A stretch of 9,136 nucleotides of DNA from Rubrivivax sp. (GCA_004211235.1 SEEY01000115.1:1-9136), one strand, 5' to 3'; shown: positions 1 to 9,136, numbered from the stretch's first letter. Notes: generated by a model from the letters alone, not told the origin. Numbers and translations are program-made.

Positions 1-384
1 ATGCAGCTGACCAACATCATCCGCGACGTCGGCGACGACGCCCGGCGCGGCCGCATCTATCTGCCGGTGAACGAGCTGCAGCAGTTCGGCGTCAAGGCCA
101 ACGAGATCCTGCTGCGCAGCAAGCCCTGGGGCTATTCGGACCGCTTCACGGCGCTGATGAAGTTCCAGGCCGAGCGCGCGCACCGGCTCTACGACGAGGC
201 GCTGGCGCTGCTGCCCGACGCCGACCGCGCCGCGCAGAAGCCGGGGCTGATGATGGCCAACATCTACCGCGCTCTGCTGGTCGAGATCGAACGCGAGGAT
301 TTCCAGGTGCTGCACCAGCGCATCGCGCTGACGCCGCTGCGCAAGCTCTGGATCGCCATGAAAACCAACTGGCGCAGACGTTGA
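1..384 (+). CDS. hpnD: Presqualene diphosphate synthase HpnD, 3' part (5' end outside window)
   Basis: The 127 visible residues are the C-terminal part of a squalene/phytoene synthase-type protein of the HpnD family. In that family the enzyme condenses two farnesyl diphosphates to presqualene diphosphate, the first committed step to squalene and hopanoids. The segment NIIRDVGDDARRGRIYLP at visible residues 5-22 carries the second Asp-rich, Mg-diphosphate-binding motif (D9xxxD13). Full-length family members are roughly 280 aa, so about half is missing to the left. The ATG at base 1 is therefore an internal Met, not the start. The stop TGA (382-384) overlaps the TTG start of hpnE, so the two genes are translationally coupled. 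An hpnC gene probably lies further upstream (inference). Phytoene synthase is the main alternative, but the hpnE partner argues for HpnD. Confidence 0.9.
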   Translation: MQLTNIIRDVGDDARRGRIYLPVNELQQFGVKANEILLRSKPWGYSDRFTALMKFQAERAHRLYDEALALLPDADRAAQKPGLMMANIYRALLVEIEREDFQVLHQRIALTPLRKLWIAMKTNWRRR

Positions 385-1694
385 AGGTCGCGGTCGTCGG
401 CGGGGGCTGGGCGGGCATTTCGGCGGCCGTTGCGCTGACCGAGGCGGGCCACGACATCACGGTGTTCGAGATGGCACCGCAGCTCGGCGGCCGGGCGCGC
501 AGCGTCGCAGGTGAGCCTCCTTACGACAACGGCCAGCACATCCTCATCGGCGCCTACCGCCACAGCCTCGCACTGATGCGCCGGCTGGGCGTCGTTCCCG
601 AGCACGTGCTGAAGCGTCTGCCGCTGGCCCTGCCCTACCCCGGCGATCCGGGGCTGCGGCTGCCGCCCGGCTCGCCGCTGATCGCCTTCGCGCGCGGCGT
701 GCTGGCGCATCGCGGCTGGCCGTTGACCGCGCGGCTGGGCCTGCTGGCGGCGGCAGGCGGCTGGCTGGCGCGCGGCTTTCGCTGCGACCCGCACCTGAGC
801 GTCGCCGAGTTGTGTGCCGGCCTACCCGCGGCGGTGAAGCGCGACCTCGTCGAGCCGCTCTGCGTGGCCGCCCTGAACACGCCGGCGCCGCAGGCCAGCG
901 CCCAGATCTTTCTGCGCGTGCTGAAGGATGCCCTGTTCGGCGGCCCCGGCAGCGCCGACCTGCTGCTGCCGCGCCGGCCGCTGTCCGAACTGCTCGCCAG
1001 GCCGGCCACCGAGTGGCTGGGCGAGCGCTTGCGCCTCGGGCAGCGGGTGCAGCGGCTGGAGCGGCTGGAGCCGGGCTGGCGTGTCGACGCTGATCCCTTC
1101 GATGCCGTCGTGCTGGCCTGCACGAGCGTCGAGGCGGCCCGCCTGGTGGCGCCCATCGACGCCGGCTGGGCGGCCACCGCCGGCGGACTGCGGTTCGAGC
1201 CGATCATCACCGTCTATCTGCACAGCGCGGGCAGCGCCCTGCCCGCGCCGATGCTGGCGCTGCGCGAGGGCCCTGACGCCCCGGCCCAGTTCGTCTTCGA
1301 CCACGGCCAGTTGGGCGGCGCGCCGGGCCGATTCGCCTTCGTGGTCAGTGGCGCGGCGCCTTGGGTCGAGCGCGGTGGCTGCGCTCAGGCCGTGTTGGCA
1401 CAGGCGCAGCGTGAGCTGCGGTGGGCCACGCCGCCCGCTGTCGACAAGGTGCTGACCGAAAAGCGCGCCACCTTCGCCTGCACGCCCGGCCTCGCACGCC
1501 CGGCCGCCTTCATTGCGCCGGGTCTGTGGGCAGCCGGCGATTACCTCGACGGCCCCTACCCGGCCACACTGGAAGGCGCGGTGCTCTCGGGCCTGGCCGC
1601 GGCTCAGGGGATCGGCGCAGCGACAGGCGCGGCGACGGGCGTCGCAATGGGCGCAAAGGGCGCCGCCAGCGGCTCGCCGACGAAAGCGCCCTGA
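381..1694 (+). CDS. hpnE: Hydroxysqualene dehydroxylase HpnE (squalene-associated FAD-dependent desaturase)
   Basis: The 437-aa product is an FAD-dependent amine oxidase/phytoene desaturase-type flavoprotein. In the HpnCDE pathway it reduces hydroxysqualene to squalene for hopanoid synthesis. The N-terminal Rossmann dinucleotide motif is MKVAVVGGGWAGIS, with an acidic residue (E30) ending the second strand, followed by LGGRARS. The C-terminal FAD contact is GLWAAGDYLDGPYPATLEGA at about residues 381-400. The start is TTG at 381, inside the hpnD stop region (TTGA overlap). No separate ribosome site is obvious, which fits translational coupling. The last 28 residues (410-437) are a low-complexity Gly/Ala/Thr tail that does not look like part of the enzyme fold. 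They are encoded by a 12-bp tandem repeat and overlap the convergent TIGR03790 gene by 91 bases. Confidence 0.92.
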   Translation: MKVAVVGGGWAGISAAVALTEAGHDITVFEMAPQLGGRARSVAGEPPYDNGQHILIGAYRHSLALMRRLGVVPEHVLKRLPLALPYPGDPGLRLPPGSPLIAFARGVLAHRGWPLTARLGLLAAAGGWLARGFRCDPHLSVAELCAGLPAAVKRDLVEPLCVAALNTPAPQASAQIFLRVLKDALFGGPGSADLLLPRRPLSELLARPATEWLGERLRLGQRVQRLERLEPGWRVDADPFDAVVLACTSVEAARLVAPIDAGWAATAGGLRFEPIITVYLHSAGSALPAPMLALREGPDAPAQFVFDHGQLGGAPGRFAFVVSGAAPWVERGGCAQAVLAQAQRELRWATPPAVDKVLTEKRATFACTPGLARPAAFIAPGLWAAGDYLDGPYPATLEGAVLSGLAAAQGIGAATGAATGVAMGAKGAASGSPTKAP

Positions 1695-2731
1695 CCCGGC
1701 CAGGCCACGCTGTGCCAGTAGGCCTCCAACGCGCTCACACCCTGCGCATAGGCCTGGATCAGCACCTGCGGATGCGGGAACTTCTGGACATGGTTGCAGG
1801 GCTCGCTGACCGTGCCGTAACTCGCGGTCGCACCGGCGTCGATCCAGTCCAGGATGTTCATCTGGCCGTGGCCGGCCGGGTTGTCGAGCTGGCCGCCGAG
1901 TGAGGTGAGGTGGTCGGCGAGCGCGCCGGGCAACCATTCGCTGCCGAGCGGCGACGGCACCCGTGCGAGGCCGGTTTCGTAGATGAGCGTACGGCGCATA
2001 TGGGGCAAGGCCTTGCTGCTGACGCGCGCCACGTCCAACCCCGCAACGCCTGGCACCGGGCCGGCCGGCGGGAAGAGGCGCTCGCGGACGTTGCGCGCCG
2101 CGTCCGGCGTGGCCGCGAGATAGGCGATGGCCGGCTCCTGCGCTCCCGCTGCCAGCCGATGGTCCGACGCCATGCCCCGTTCGATCATCGCCATGGCGGC
2201 AGGCACCGAGCGGGCGGCGAGCTGCATGGCGGGTCGCATGCCGAGCACCACCCAGGGCCGGGCGCCGAAATAGCTCACGTAGGGGCTGGTGCGCGTGACG
2301 GCGCAGCTGTGCGCACACAGCCCCGGTTGCAGGCCCATGCCAAGTGCGCTGGTCAGCGAGTTGCAATCGACGGCATACGGCTGCACCCAGGCCAGCGCCA
2401 GGCCGTTGACCTGCTCGGGCATCTGGCTGCGGATCGTCTCGTCCAGCGCGTTGAACTCCTCGCGCGTGAGGCTGTTGCGCAAGGGCAGGGTCACACGCAG
2501 CACATTCGCTTCCGGAATGCCGCGCCGGCGGGCGTAGTACTCGCCGATGGTCACGGAGTAGGGATCGGCGGTGTTGATCACCAGACCGAGCTCCTGCGCA
2601 GTGATGCGGCCGTAAAGCCTGGGCAGGCGACCCCAGCGCGCCTCCTGCGCTGGTTCGGCGGCCTGGGCAGACAGCGCCAGGCCAAGCAGCATCGCGCCAA
2701 GGGCTTGCCACCAGCTGAATCCCACTTTCAC
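1604..2731 (-). CDS. Secreted TIGR03790-family protein of unknown function
   Basis: The product is about 375 aa and I recognise it as the TIGR03790 family from its overall pattern, including GRITAQELGLVINTADPYSV near the mature N-terminus and WPGQGAFVGEPLAAPF near the C-terminus. No biochemical role is known to me. The family is reported to occur only in genomes with an exosortase/PEP-CTERM system. The reading frame is open from a TTG at 2761, but I prefer GTG at 2731 (or GTG at 2725). That gives a classical signal peptide, MKVGFSWWQALGAMLLGLAL followed by SAQA, with cleavage likely after AQA, and a GGCGG purine run about 11 bases upstream. Mature Cys residues (VDCNS, GLCAHSC, EPCN) suggest disulfides in the envelope. 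The 3' end overlaps hpnE tail to tail, and the final 15 or so residues are an Ala/Pro repeat tail. The gene diverges from the iclR-type gene. Confidence 0.82.
   Translation of the reverse strand: MKVGFSWWQALGAMLLGLALSAQAAEPAQEARWGRLPRLYGRITAQELGLVINTADPYSVTIGEYYARRRGIPEANVLRVTLPLRNSLTREEFNALDETIRSQMPEQVNGLALAWVQPYAVDCNSLTSALGMGLQPGLCAHSCAVTRTSPYVSYFGARPWVVLGMRPAMQLAARSVPAAMAMIERGMASDHRLAAGAQEPAIAYLAATPDAARNVRERLFPPAGPVPGVAGLDVARVSSKALPHMRRTLIYETGLARVPSPLGSEWLPGALADHLTSLGGQLDNPAGHGQMNILDWIDAGATASYGTVSEPCNHVQKFPHPQVLIQAYAQGVSALEAYWHSVAWPGQGAFVGEPLAAPFAPIATPVAAPVAAPIP
1614..1661. repeat. Degenerate 12-bp tandem repeat in the overlap of two convergent genes
   Basis: Four consecutive 12-base units begin with GGCG: GGCGCAGCGACA, GGCGCGGCGACG, GGCGTCGCAATG and GGCGCAAAGGGC. 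The unit length is a multiple of three, so each unit adds four residues in both frames. This produces GAAT GAAT GVAM-like repeats at the end of HpnE and A-P-x-A-rich repeats at the end of the TIGR03790 protein. Only the first two units are close copies, so the array is old or coincidentally Ala-codon driven. Confidence 0.6.
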
Positions 2732-2734
2732 AAT
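2705..2734 (+). promoter_or_regulatory. Possible promoter of the IclR-family gene
   Basis: TTGCCA (2705-2710) and CACAAT (2729-2734) are 18 bases apart and would start transcription near 2741, about 20 bases before the ATG. The match to the sigma70 consensus is only moderate. The elements lie inside the signal-peptide codons of the divergent gene. IclR proteins often repress their own gene and a divergent neighbour, so this region is a reasonable operator location, but I see no clear palindrome. Confidence 0.3.
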
Positions 2735-2760
2735 ACAAAACACCGCCAATTTCCCCCACA

Positions 2761-3537
2761 ATGCCCGACATGAAATCCAAAGAGGCGCAAACCCCGGCGA
2801 TCCAGGTGTTGGAACGCATGTTTTCGCTGTTGGACGTGCTGGCCAACCATCAGGACCCGGTGTCGCTGAAAGCCCTGTCGGAGGCCACCGGCCTGCACCC
2901 GTCGACGGCGCACCGCATTCTCAATGACCTCACGCTCGGGCGTTATGTGGACCGCCCGGAGGCCGGCAGCTATCGCCTGGGCATGCGCATGCTGGAGCTC
3001 GGCAACCTCGTCAAGGCGCGCCTGGACGTGCGCGACGCCGCCCTGCCGGCCATGCGCGAGCTGCACAAGTTCACCCACCAGCCGGTGAATCTGTCGGTAC
3101 GCCAGGGCGACGAGATCGTCTACATCGAGCGCACCTACTCCGAGCGTTCCGGCATGCAGGTCGTCCGCGCCGTCGGCGGCCGTGCGCCGCTGCACCTGAC
3201 CTCGGTGGGCAAGCTCTTCCTCGCCAGCGACGACAGCCCGCGTGTGCGCGCCTATGCGACGCGCACGGGGCTCTCCGGCCACACGCGCAACAGCCTGACC
3301 GAAGTCGGCGCGCTTGAACGCGAGCTGGCCATGGTGCGCCAGCGCGGCATCGCGCGAGACGACGAGGAACTGGAACTGGGCGTGCGCTGCATGGCCGCCG
3401 GCATCTACGACGACCAGGCCAAGCTGGTGGCCGGCCTGTCCATCTCGGCGCCAGCCGACCGCCTGGAAGAAAGCTGGGTCGTGCGGTTGAAGGAAACGGC
3501 GGCGCAGATCTCGGCGGCGCTGGGCCATCGAGTCTGA
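2761..3537 (+). CDS. IclR-family transcriptional regulator
   Basis: The 258-aa protein has the full IclR architecture. An N-terminal winged helix-turn-helix spans residues 15-75 (VSLKALSEATGLHPSTAHRI, with recognition helix about 46-57). It is followed by the wing (YVDRPEAGSYRLG) and a C-terminal effector-binding domain at about 85-255, with GRAPLHLTSVGK and the typical ELGVRCMAAGIYD segment (Cys210). These proteins bind DNA as dimers or tetramers and respond to small, often aromatic or carboxylic, metabolites. The ligand cannot be read from this sequence. The start is ATG at 2761; ATG at 2770 is an alternative. Neither has a clear Shine-Dalgarno sequence, so start choice is uncertain. The gene stands alone: it diverges from the TIGR03790 gene and ends at a bidirectional terminator. 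No nearby catabolic target is visible. Confidence 0.93.
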   Translation: MPDMKSKEAQTPAIQVLERMFSLLDVLANHQDPVSLKALSEATGLHPSTAHRILNDLTLGRYVDRPEAGSYRLGMRMLELGNLVKARLDVRDAALPAMRELHKFTHQPVNLSVRQGDEIVYIERTYSERSGMQVVRAVGGRAPLHLTSVGKLFLASDDSPRVRAYATRTGLSGHTRNSLTEVGALERELAMVRQRGIARDDEELELGVRCMAAGIYDDQAKLVAGLSISAPADRLEESWVVRLKETAAQISAALGHRV

Positions 3538-3548
3538 CCGCCAAAAGC

Positions 3549-3576
3549 AAAACGCGGCGCCCTGGCGCCGCGTTTT
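3549..3576. terminator. Strong bidirectional intrinsic terminator between iclR-type gene and pbpG
   Basis: AAAACGCGGCGCC (3549-3561) pairs perfectly with GGCGCCGCGTTTT (3564-3576); the realistic loop is CCTG. On the + strand it is followed by a TTTTT run ending at 3577, 12-40 bases past the iclR-type stop. On the - strand the arm ends in TTTT, then GC and TTTT again, just past the pbpG stop. It therefore serves both converging genes. Confidence 0.93.
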
Positions 3577-3591
3577 TCATTCTGGATCAGC

Positions 3592-4563
3592 TCAAAGCTT
3601 GGCTGCCGGCGCCTGTTCGCCCGGCTGTGACGCCAGCCACTTGCGCATGCGCTCGGCGTCCGCAATCCGCGATGCCTTGCCGCTGGAATCCAGGAACACC
3701 ATGATCAGTTGGCGGCCGGCCATGCGGGCCTGCATGACCAGGCACTTGCCGGCCTCGTTGATGAAACCGGTCTTCTGCAGGCCGATGTCCCACAGCGGGT
3801 TGGCCAGCAGGCCGTTGGTGGAGCGGAACTGCACCAGGCGCTTGCCGAGCGACACGCGCGCCTCGCGCGACGTGGACAGGTCGCGCAGCAGCGGCACCTG
3901 GCTCGTCACGTTGACCAGCTTGGCCAGGTCGGCAGCGCTGCTCTGGTTGCGGCTGGACAGGCCCGTCGGCTCGACGTAGTGCGTGTCCGTCATGCCCAGG
4001 GCGGCAGCCTTGGCGTTCATGGCGGTCACGAAGGCGTCCAGACCGCCAGGATAGTTGCGGCCCAGCGCGTGGGCGGCGCGGTTCTCGCTGGACATCAGTG
4101 CCAGATGCAGCATCTCGCCGCGCGTCAGCGTCGTGCCGAAGGCCAGCCGCGAGCCGGTGTTTTTCTCGGTGTCCTTGTCCTCGTCCGTCACCGTCAGTTT
4201 CTCGTCCAGCGACAGGCCGGATTCGACCACCACCAGCGCCGTCATCAGCTTGGTGATGGAGGCAATGGGCAGCACGGCCTGCGGGTTCTTGGAGAACAGC
4301 ACTTCGTTGGTGTTCTGGTCCAGCACGTAGGCGACGCTGGACTTCAGGGCCAGCGGGTCGTCGACCGCGTGAAGGCCGGCAGCCATGCCGAAGGTGGCAA
4401 CGGCCGGCGAGGCGACGACCTTGCGCACCACGATGGACTTGACCTTGCGGGTCTGCGTGGCGGCGGGCTTTGCTTTGAGAGATCGGGTGGCAGCGGCTTC
4501 GGCGGTGCCCACGAAGGACAGCAGGCTGAGGCTGAGCAGTGCAGTGGTGAATAGAGTCTTCAA
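3592..4563 (-). CDS. pbpG: D-alanyl-D-alanine endopeptidase, penicillin-binding protein 7 type
   Basis: The 323-aa product is a low-molecular-mass penicillin-binding protein of the S11 peptidase family, PBP7-like. This family cleaves D-Ala-mDAP cross-links in periplasmic peptidoglycan. All three active-site motifs are present in order: SITK (Ser102, Lys105), SEN (Ser159-Asn161) and KTG (264-266). The frame stays open upstream to 4851, but I choose TTG at 4563. It gives a clean signal peptide, MKTLFTTALLSLSLLSFVGT then AEA, and is preceded by GGGGAAC at a normal distance. A basic, Ala/Lys-rich linker (residues 25-50) follows the signal peptide. The C-terminus lacks the amphipathic membrane anchor of PBP5-type carboxypeptidases, as expected for PBP7. 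The gene is monocistronic, with a promoter candidate at 4615-4643 and the bidirectional terminator after it. Confidence 0.93.
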   Translation of the reverse strand: MKTLFTTALLSLSLLSFVGTAEAAATRSLKAKPAATQTRKVKSIVVRKVVASPAVATFGMAAGLHAVDDPLALKSSVAYVLDQNTNEVLFSKNPQAVLPIASITKLMTALVVVESGLSLDEKLTVTDEDKDTEKNTGSRLAFGTTLTRGEMLHLALMSSENRAAHALGRNYPGGLDAFVTAMNAKAAALGMTDTHYVEPTGLSSRNQSSAADLAKLVNVTSQVPLLRDLSTSREARVSLGKRLVQFRSTNGLLANPLWDIGLQKTGFINEAGKCLVMQARMAGRQLIMVFLDSSGKASRIADAERMRKWLASQPGEQAPAAKL

Positions 4564-4614
4564 CGGGTTCCCCAACAGCAGGGCGGCAGTGTACGTGACG
4601 CCAAAATCACTGAC

Positions 4615-4643
4615 AAGATAAGAACTTACGCCTGATACCTCAA
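4615..4643 (-). promoter_or_regulatory. Sigma70-like promoter of pbpG
   Basis: Read on the - strand, TTGAGG (4643-4638) and TATCTT (4620-4615) are exactly 17 bases apart and each match four of six consensus bases. Transcription would start near 4608, giving a leader of about 45 bases before the TTG start at 4563. The -35 element lies in a short palindrome, ACCTCA-AG-TGAGGT (4637-4650), which could be an operator half-site pair or chance. Confidence 0.55.
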
Positions 4644-4871
4644 GTGAGGTCTCGCGGGCGTCCGAGGTGATGCAGCGGCTTGAACGTACACAAGTAGGCC
4701 AAGGCTGACAAGCGGGGGCCCTCAGGAACACATCCAAAACCACCTGCCGGCCGGTTCCGCACGCTGCCTGCGGCGACCTCGGGCTCGATTCTGAGGGCGA
4801 CAGCGTCCCCCTGAAGGCAAAGCAGCAGGCGGTTTGCGCGCCAGATCGCACGCGCGCTGGTAACGATCACC

Positions 4872-4915
4872 ACCGGCGTGATTGGCATCACGCCGGTTAC
4901 ACCGCCTCCCGGCGG
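4872..4915 (-). terminator. Tandem hairpins after the leucine operon, probable 3' end structure
   Basis: Two stem-loops follow the last leuA stop on the - strand. The first is a 5-bp stem, CCGCC (4902-4906) with GGCGG (4911-4915) and a 4-base loop. The second is a perfect 11-bp stem, ACCGGCGTGAT (4872-4882) with ATCACGCCGGT (4887-4897) and a 4-base loop. No T tract follows on the - strand, so this is not a canonical intrinsic terminator. It may stabilise the mRNA end or assist Rho-dependent termination. Confidence 0.45.
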
Positions 4916-4928
4916 ACAAGCGCTGCGT

Positions 4929-8224
<3,296 letters not shown>

Positions 8225-8264
8225 ATACGGGCCGTTGGGGTCAGAAGTGCGAAGGCGTGACTGA

Positions 8265-8288
8265 CTAGCGAACCCGTGGTTCCTCTAG
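8265..8288 (-). promoter_or_regulatory. Pause hairpin (1:2) and antiterminator segment of the leucine attenuator
   Basis: Within the leader's 3' half, CTAG-AG-GAACC (8288-8278) pairs with GGTTC-G-CTAG (8274-8265): 4+5 bp with a small internal loop and a 3-base loop. The first arm includes the last Leu codon and the second includes the stop codon. The overlapping segment ACGGGTT (8277-8271) can instead pair with GGCCCGT (8233-8227), which includes most of the terminator's first arm, over seven contiguous pairs including two G-U. This gives the mutually exclusive 1:2, 2:3 and 3:4 folds expected of an attenuator. Confidence 0.6.
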
Positions 8289-8321
8289 GGCTAGTAGCAG
8301 CAGGCCGGTCGCGAAATTCAT
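8265..8321 (-). CDS. leuL: Leucine operon leader peptide (18 aa)
   Basis: This small gene encodes MNFATGLLLLALEEPRVR and ends at TAG. Five of its 18 codons are Leu: CTG CTG CTA CTA, then GCC, then CTA. CTA appears scarce elsewhere in these GC-rich genes, so the cluster stands out and would make a ribosome stall when charged tRNA-Leu for that codon is low. Enteric leuL leaders also have a TGLLLL core and rare CUA codons, a striking parallel. The stop codon is 28 bases before a GC-rich terminator, and the long leuA follows. There is no Shine-Dalgarno sequence before the ATG; the promoter position suggests a leaderless or nearly leaderless transcript. The peptide itself probably has no function beyond its translation. 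The gene symbol is by functional analogy. Confidence 0.85.
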   Translation of the reverse strand: MNFATGLLLLALEEPRVR

Positions 8322-8329
8322 AGGGGCGA

Positions 8330-8357
8330 AATCTAGCACAGAAGGCTACTGGTGCAA
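8330..8357 (-). promoter_or_regulatory. Extended -10 promoter of the leuA operon
   Basis: On the - strand TTGCAC (8357-8352) is followed after 16 bases by TAGATT (8335-8330), which is preceded by TGC as in extended -10 promoters. Start of transcription is expected at about 8323-8321, that is at or within two bases of the leader ATG. The -35 element lies in the last codons of pssA, so the operon can be transcribed both from here and by readthrough from pssA. Confidence 0.6.
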
Positions 8358-9136
8358 GCCGCGTTCATCGGGCTCGTCGGTGCTCGTGGAGATCACGCTG
8401 ACGGGCTTGCCCTTGTACTTGCGCCACCCGTAGATCGCGTAGCCCGACAGGCCATACACGCAGAAGACGCCGAAGAGCACGCGGGACGGATCCAGCGCCG
8501 CCAGGCCGATGGCCAGCATGATCAGCACCAGCACGATGAAGGGCACGCTGCGCCGGCGGTCGAAGACTTTGAAGCTGTAGAAGGGCGCGTTCGTCACCAT
8601 GGAAAGGCCGGCGAACAGCGTGATGCCGTAGGCTACCCAGGTCTCCCAGCTGCCCTTGGCCACGCCGATGTAATCCTTCTGATCGACGACCGCCCAGATC
8701 AGGCCGATGACCATGGCCGCAGCGGCCGGGCTGGGCAGGCCCTGGAAGTAGCGCTTGTCGACGACGCCGATGTTGACGTTGAAGCGCGCCAGCCTGAGCG
8801 CGGCGCCCGCGATGTAGACGAAGGCCGGGATCCAGCCTGGCTTGCCCATGTCCTTGAGCGCCCACATGTAGACGATGAGGGCCGGCGCGGCGCCGAAGGC
8901 GACCATGTCGGACAGGCTGTCCATCTGCTCGCCGAAGGCCGACTGGGTGTTGGTCATGCGCGCGACGCGGCCGTCCATGCTGTCCAGGATGGCCGCGGCG
9001 AAGATGGCCACGCAGGCCACCTCGAAGCGGCCGTTCATGGCCATCACGATGGCATAGAAGGCACTGAACAACGCGGCCAGCGTGATGGCATTGGGCAGCG
9101 CGTAAATGCCCTTGCGGCGGGGGCGGACGGCGATGC
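8346..9136 (-). CDS. pssA: CDP-diacylglycerol-serine O-phosphatidyltransferase, 5' end outside window
   Basis: The protein transfers the phosphatidyl group of CDP-diacylglycerol to L-serine, making phosphatidylserine in the inner membrane, the precursor of phosphatidylethanolamine. About 262 residues are visible and the frame stays open to the window edge, starting in ...IAVRPRRKGIYALPNAIT. The true start is outside; a TTG at 9071 is internal. The complete CDP-alcohol phosphatidyltransferase signature DGx2ARx8Gx3Dx3D is present at 8975-8907 (DGRVAR...FGEQMDSLSD). Several hydrophobic segments follow, and the tail (GWRKYKGKPVSVISTSTDEP) is polar. It is the integral-membrane, CDP-alcohol type, not the E. 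coli phospholipase D-like type. In many Burkholderiales pssA sits with psd behind ilv genes and before leuA, so ilvC and psd may lie to the right (inference). Confidence 0.93.
   Translation of the reverse strand, partial: IAVRPRRKGIYALPNAITLAALFSAFYAIVMAMNGRFEVACVAIFAAAILDSMDGRVARMTNTQSAFGEQMDSLSDMVAFGAAPALIVYMWALKDMGKPGWIPAFVYIAGAALRLARFNVNIGVVDKRYFQGLPSPAAAAMVIGLIWAVVDQKDYIGVAKGSWETWVAYGITLFAGLSMVTNAPFYSFKVFDRRRSVPFIVLVLIMLAIGLAALDPSRVLFGVFCVYGLSGYAIYGWRKYKGKPVSVISTSTDEPDERGLHQ

Larger units (their letters stand above)
4564..4928. other. 365-bp intergenic region between pbpG and the leucine operon
   Basis: The pbpG side holds the promoter and the 6-bp palindrome at 4637-4650. The leuA side holds two hairpins. 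The middle, about 4651-4871, shows no gene I can support. Open frames there have no ribosome site, no recognisable motif and no family resemblance. I see no tRNA, insertion sequence end or duplicated edge. Confidence 0.6.

Noticed and set aside
1..3. ATG at base 1 as the start of an intact 127-aa gene
   Set aside because: It lies just before the second Asp-rich motif of HpnD, which is in the C-terminal half of the family, so the gene is cut by the window edge.
2731..2761. TTG at 2761 as the start of the TIGR03790 gene
   Set aside because: There is no ribosome site before it, and the extra ten residues would place a poor segment before a complete signal peptide that starts well at GTG 2731 or 2725.
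822..2846. A 674-codon - strand frame across hpnE and the TIGR03790 gene, and similar long antisense frames over leuA
   Set aside because: They are Arg/Ala/Gly/His-rich shadows opposite clear, motif-bearing genes. High GC leaves few stops in those frames.
4589..4691. Distant 7-base inverted repeats in the pbpG-leuA gap (GTGTACG/CGTACAC, and CCCTCAG/CTGAGGG)
   Set aside because: They are short, widely spaced and not flanked by duplications or an open frame, so they are no better than chance.
4564..4851. N-terminal extension of pbpG by 96 codons to a start at 4851
   Set aside because: The extension would bury the signal peptide, runs through the promoter and palindrome, and has no recognisable domain. 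The TTG at 4563 has a ribosome site and an ideal signal peptide.
4640..4891. An 83-codon frame on the - strand after the leucine operon
   Set aside because: It begins within a strong hairpin, has no ribosome site at a useful distance and resembles no family I know. Long chance frames are common at this GC content.
8241..8264. GTCAG/CTGAC 5-bp stem between the leader stop and the terminator
   Set aside because: It can form, but it does not overlap the terminator arms and so does not itself explain switching. It was left out of the attenuator model.

Overview
The window looks like chromosomal DNA from a GC-rich betaproteobacterium, most likely Burkholderiales. The reasons are the pssA-to-leuA gene order, the style of the LeuA and PssA proteins, the hpnD-hpnE hopanoid genes, and a TIGR03790-type protein, a family I recall as limited to genomes with exosortase/PEP-CTERM sorting. 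The order assignment is inference; I cannot name a species. I see no mobile element, CRISPR array, tRNA or rRNA.

Layout. At the left edge, on the + strand, are the 3' part of hpnD and all of hpnE, coupled by a 4-base overlap (1-1694). They make squalene for hopanoids. On the - strand, the gene for a secreted TIGR03790-family protein (2731-1604) converges on hpnE and overlaps its 3' end by 91 bases. The overlap contains a degenerate 12-bp tandem repeat that gives both proteins Ala-rich tails. An IclR-family regulator (2761-3537, +) diverges from the TIGR03790 gene across 29 bases. It is separated by a strong bidirectional terminator from pbpG (4563-3592, -), a penicillin-binding protein 7-type murein endopeptidase with its own sigma70-like promoter. 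A 365-bp intergenic stretch follows, with no convincing gene but with two hairpins just past the end of the leucine operon.

The right half is a leucine biosynthesis operon on the - strand, downstream of pssA (5' end outside the window). It encodes two different 2-isopropylmalate synthases in tandem: a long, type 2 enzyme (8155-6467) followed, with an ATGA overlap, by a short, type 1 enzyme (6470-4929).

The most interesting item is the pssA-leuA gap. On the - strand it reads as an almost textbook leucine attenuator: an extended -10 promoter, an unannotated-size 18-aa leader peptide with CTG CTG CTA CTA GCC CTA, a hairpin overlapping the leader's end, and a GC-rich terminator with a T tract. 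The promoter places transcription start at or next to the leader ATG, so the leader may be translated from a leaderless mRNA. An 11-base element, GCAACCGCAGC, occurs in the terminator loop and again in codons 3-6 of the long leuA. Both copies can pair with the same segment before the leuA ribosome site, which suggests a second, alternative fold.
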